A stretch of DNA of 64,000 nt, taken from NCBI RefSeq assembly GCF_003946645.1, contig NZ_RHOU01000009.1:1-64000 (forward strand). The letters run 5' to 3'. Shown here in pieces: positions 62,720 through 64,000 of the stretch. How positions within the stretch are numbered: position 1 is the stretch's first letter; each line of letters starts with the position of its first letter. The notes below the pieces were generated by a model. That model saw only the letters and a list, made by a program, of their open reading frames with translations, made no database searches and was not told the origin of the DNA. A program made the translations under genes and the position numbers. Source of the stretch: Lapidilactobacillus wuchangensis. Lineage in GTDB: Bacteria; Bacillota; Bacilli; Lactobacillales; Lactobacillaceae.

Positions 62720-62974
62720 TTATTTCTTGAATGACCGTCGAATTTTAACTAGTAACATAATCGCAATGATAACTAAAATTACTGTCACTATTATTAATAG
62801 CGTTTTGTCACCCCGTATACCCCAGTAAAGAATAAAAATAATGAATCCAAAATAAGCACCAACCAAATATTTATAGTTTTCGCCTAATCTTTCTTTGACC
62901 AGGCTTGGTACATTTAAGATTTGCATTATCGCAATCGCCAAAAGTGCAAGTGCCAAAAAACTAGTACCACTCAT
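62720..62974 (-). CDS. Small membrane protein, unknown
   Basis: 84 residues, three hydrophobic segments (TSFLALALLAIAIMQIL, LVGAYFGFIIFILYW, LLIIVTVILVIIAIMLLV) and a basic end KIRRSFKK. ATG 62974 has GGGGGAG upstream. No family recognised; it may be a general small membrane protein of lactobacilli. Confidence 0.7.
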   Translation of the reverse strand: MSGTSFLALALLAIAIMQILNVPSLVKERLGENYKYLVGAYFGFIIFILYWGIRGDKTLLIIVTVILVIIAIMLLVKIRRSFKK

Positions 62975-63143
62975 TTTAGCTCCCCCTTGTCTGATCAACG
63001 GATCTGACAAAACGCAATGCCATTAAAAACTAGTTTACTTCGTCATAAAAATATTTAAGGTAAACTCGCTTGAATTATAATCTCGGTTCACTGATATAGC
63101 AATAAGCAATGTTCCTATTTAGCAACTTTATTTTTTCATAAAA

Positions 63144-63173
63144 AAACACTCACTAGAAATTCTAGTAAGTGTC
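63144..63173 (-). terminator. Intrinsic terminator of rplM-rpsI
   Basis: On the minus strand ACACTTACTAG pairs with CTAGTGAGTGT (one G-U) around a short loop, followed by a T-run. Confidence 0.9.
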
Positions 63174-63197
63174 TTAAACATTGATATGCTGGATATA

Positions 63198-63593
63198 TTA
63201 ACGTTTTGAGAATTGTGAAGCTTTACGAGCTTTCTTAAGACCTGGCTTCTTACGTTCCTTCATACGAGGGTCACGAGTTAACATGCCAGCGGCTTTAAGA
63301 ACACCACGGAAATCAGGATCGACTTGTAATAAAGCACGAGCGATACCGTGACGAACAGCACCTGTTTGACCTGAGAAGCCACCACCATGAACATTAACAT
63401 TAATGTCATATGAGCCTTCTGTTTCAGTCAAAACTAGGGGTTGTTTCAAATCTTTGATAAGGTTAGCAAATGGAAGATAATCTTCTGCTGACTTTTTGTT
63501 GATCGTGATTTTACCTGTTCCAGGAACGAGGAAAACACGCGCAACTGAATCTTTACGACGGCCAGTGCCGTTATACATAGCTTGTTGTGCCAT
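63198..63593 (-). CDS. rpsI: 30S ribosomal protein S9
   Basis: The 131-residue protein has the S9 pattern: [16 protein letters not shown] at the start, [19 protein letters not shown] in the middle and the basic end [18 protein letters not shown] that reaches the P-site tRNA. GGGAGGAAA precedes ATG 63593. It lies 14 bases after rplM in the conserved L13-S9 operon. Confidence 0.97.
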   Translation of the reverse strand: MAQQAMYNGTGRRKDSVARVFLVPGTGKITINKKSAEDYLPFANLIKDLKQPLVLTETEGSYDINVNVHGGGFSGQTGAVRHGIARALLQVDPDFRGVLKAAGMLTRDPRMKERKKPGLKKARKASQFSKR

Positions 63594-63607
63594 TTATAAT
63601 TTCCTCC

Positions 63608-64000
63608 CTACTTCAAGTTTGTAAGATCTAAGACTTCTGGTTTTTGAGCTTGGTTAGCATGCTCTGCACCAGCGTAAACATGTAACTTCATGAATTGTTG
63701 GTGACCCAACGTATTCTTAGGTAACATGCCTTTAACTGACAATTCCACAAGTCGAGTAGGATTGTTAGCTAACAAGTCGCCAGCTGTCCGTGTCTTCAAA
63801 CCACCGGGATGATCACTGTGGTGCTGATATAATTTATCAGTTGCTTTCTTACCAGTTAATTTAAGTTTTGATGCATTGATAACGATTACGTTATCGCCAG
63901 TATCAACGTTAGGTGTAAATGTTGGTTTGTTCTTGCCGCGCAAGATTGATGCAACGACTGTTGAAACCCGACCTAATGAAATATCTGTGGCATCAATGAG
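63608..64000 (-). CDS. rplM: 50S ribosomal protein L13 (5' end beyond window)
   Basis: 131 residues are visible of an expected 145-148, with [22 protein letters not shown] at the edge of the window (in pieces), then [15 protein letters not shown] and [24 protein letters not shown]. The frame is open through 64000, so the first 14-17 residues are missing. First gene of the rplM-rpsI operon. Confidence 0.96.
   Translation of the reverse strand, partial: LIDATDISLGRVSTVVASILRGKNKPTFTPNVDTGDNVIVINASKLKLTGKKATDKLYQHHSDHPGGLKTRTAGDLLANNPTRLVELSVKGMLPKNTLGHQQFMKLHVYAGAEHANQAQKPEVLDLTNLK

Noticed and set aside
1-64000. CRISPR array or prophage signature
   Set aside because: The repeats are long, structured and dispersed, with no short direct repeats and unique spacers; no integrase, capsid or transposase genes were seen.

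Overview
This window is a chromosomal segment from a low-to-moderate-GC Firmicute, almost certainly a member of the Lactobacillaceae. The evidence is the lactobacillus-type gene content (PTS, ROK/LacI/ABC sugar locus without its own ATPase, YxeA, DUF915, VanZ, Mbeg1-like hydrolase, Firmicu-CTERM/XrtG), strong AGGAGG ribosome binding sites, frequent TTG/GTG starts and the rplM-rpsI pair at the right edge. The genus is not assigned. No phage, insertion sequence, transposase, CRISPR, tRNA or rRNA was seen.

Layout: 0.6-10.5 kb holds metabolic and transport genes (PLP lyase, metallo-beta-lactamase-fold hydrolase, a lone PTS IIC coupled to a DUF915 hydrolase, azlC-azlD-azlC, phosphatases, YxeA). 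11.5-19.3 kb is a complete oligosaccharide locus on the minus strand: LacI regulator, two ABC permeases, binding lipoprotein, YesL, ROK kinase and cytoplasmic GH5 glucosidase, with a 22-bp palindromic operator in the lacI-permease gap. 19.7-26.1 kb has a MarR-MFS efflux operon and housekeeping enzymes. 26.9-29.2 kb is a DUF1858 (frameshifted)-DUF438-macrodomain operon. guaC follows with candidate PurBoxes, then panE, small regulators, a flavodoxin with a long hairpin leader, GtrA, BlaI-like and ArsR/CadD genes, and an unrecognised operon of small membrane proteins plus a lipoprotein.

39.9-55.7 kb is the most distinctive region: two adjacent envelope systems. The first (45.6-54.4 kb) is a Listeria Pss-like exopolysaccharide operon: GH8 lipoprotein, large membrane protein, DUF2334 protein, processive GT2, BcsB-like protein and a degenerate GGDEF protein that keeps an RxxD c-di-GMP I-site but has lost GGDEF. 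Just upstream is wecB (UDP-GlcNAc to UDP-ManNAc), which points to a ManNAc-containing polymer. The second (39.9-45.3 kb) is the XrtG exosortase locus: a secreted Firmicu-CTERM substrate, XrtG with its Cys/Arg/His triad, an XrtG-associated GT2, a PTPS-like protein and a polytopic glycosyltransferase. 55.9-64 kb returns to ordinary genes, ending in dus, rpsI and rplM (cut by the window edge).

The intergenic space is dominated by a large structured repeat family: six long copies plus one solo half-copy and one possible remnant. Each long copy has two homologous ~170-bp units in inverted orientation around a central terminator-like hairpin. The stems differ in sequence between copies but stay paired, so the structure is preserved while the sequence is not. 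No protein explains it. This family and the Pss-XrtG neighbourhood are the two strongest candidates for under-described biology here.
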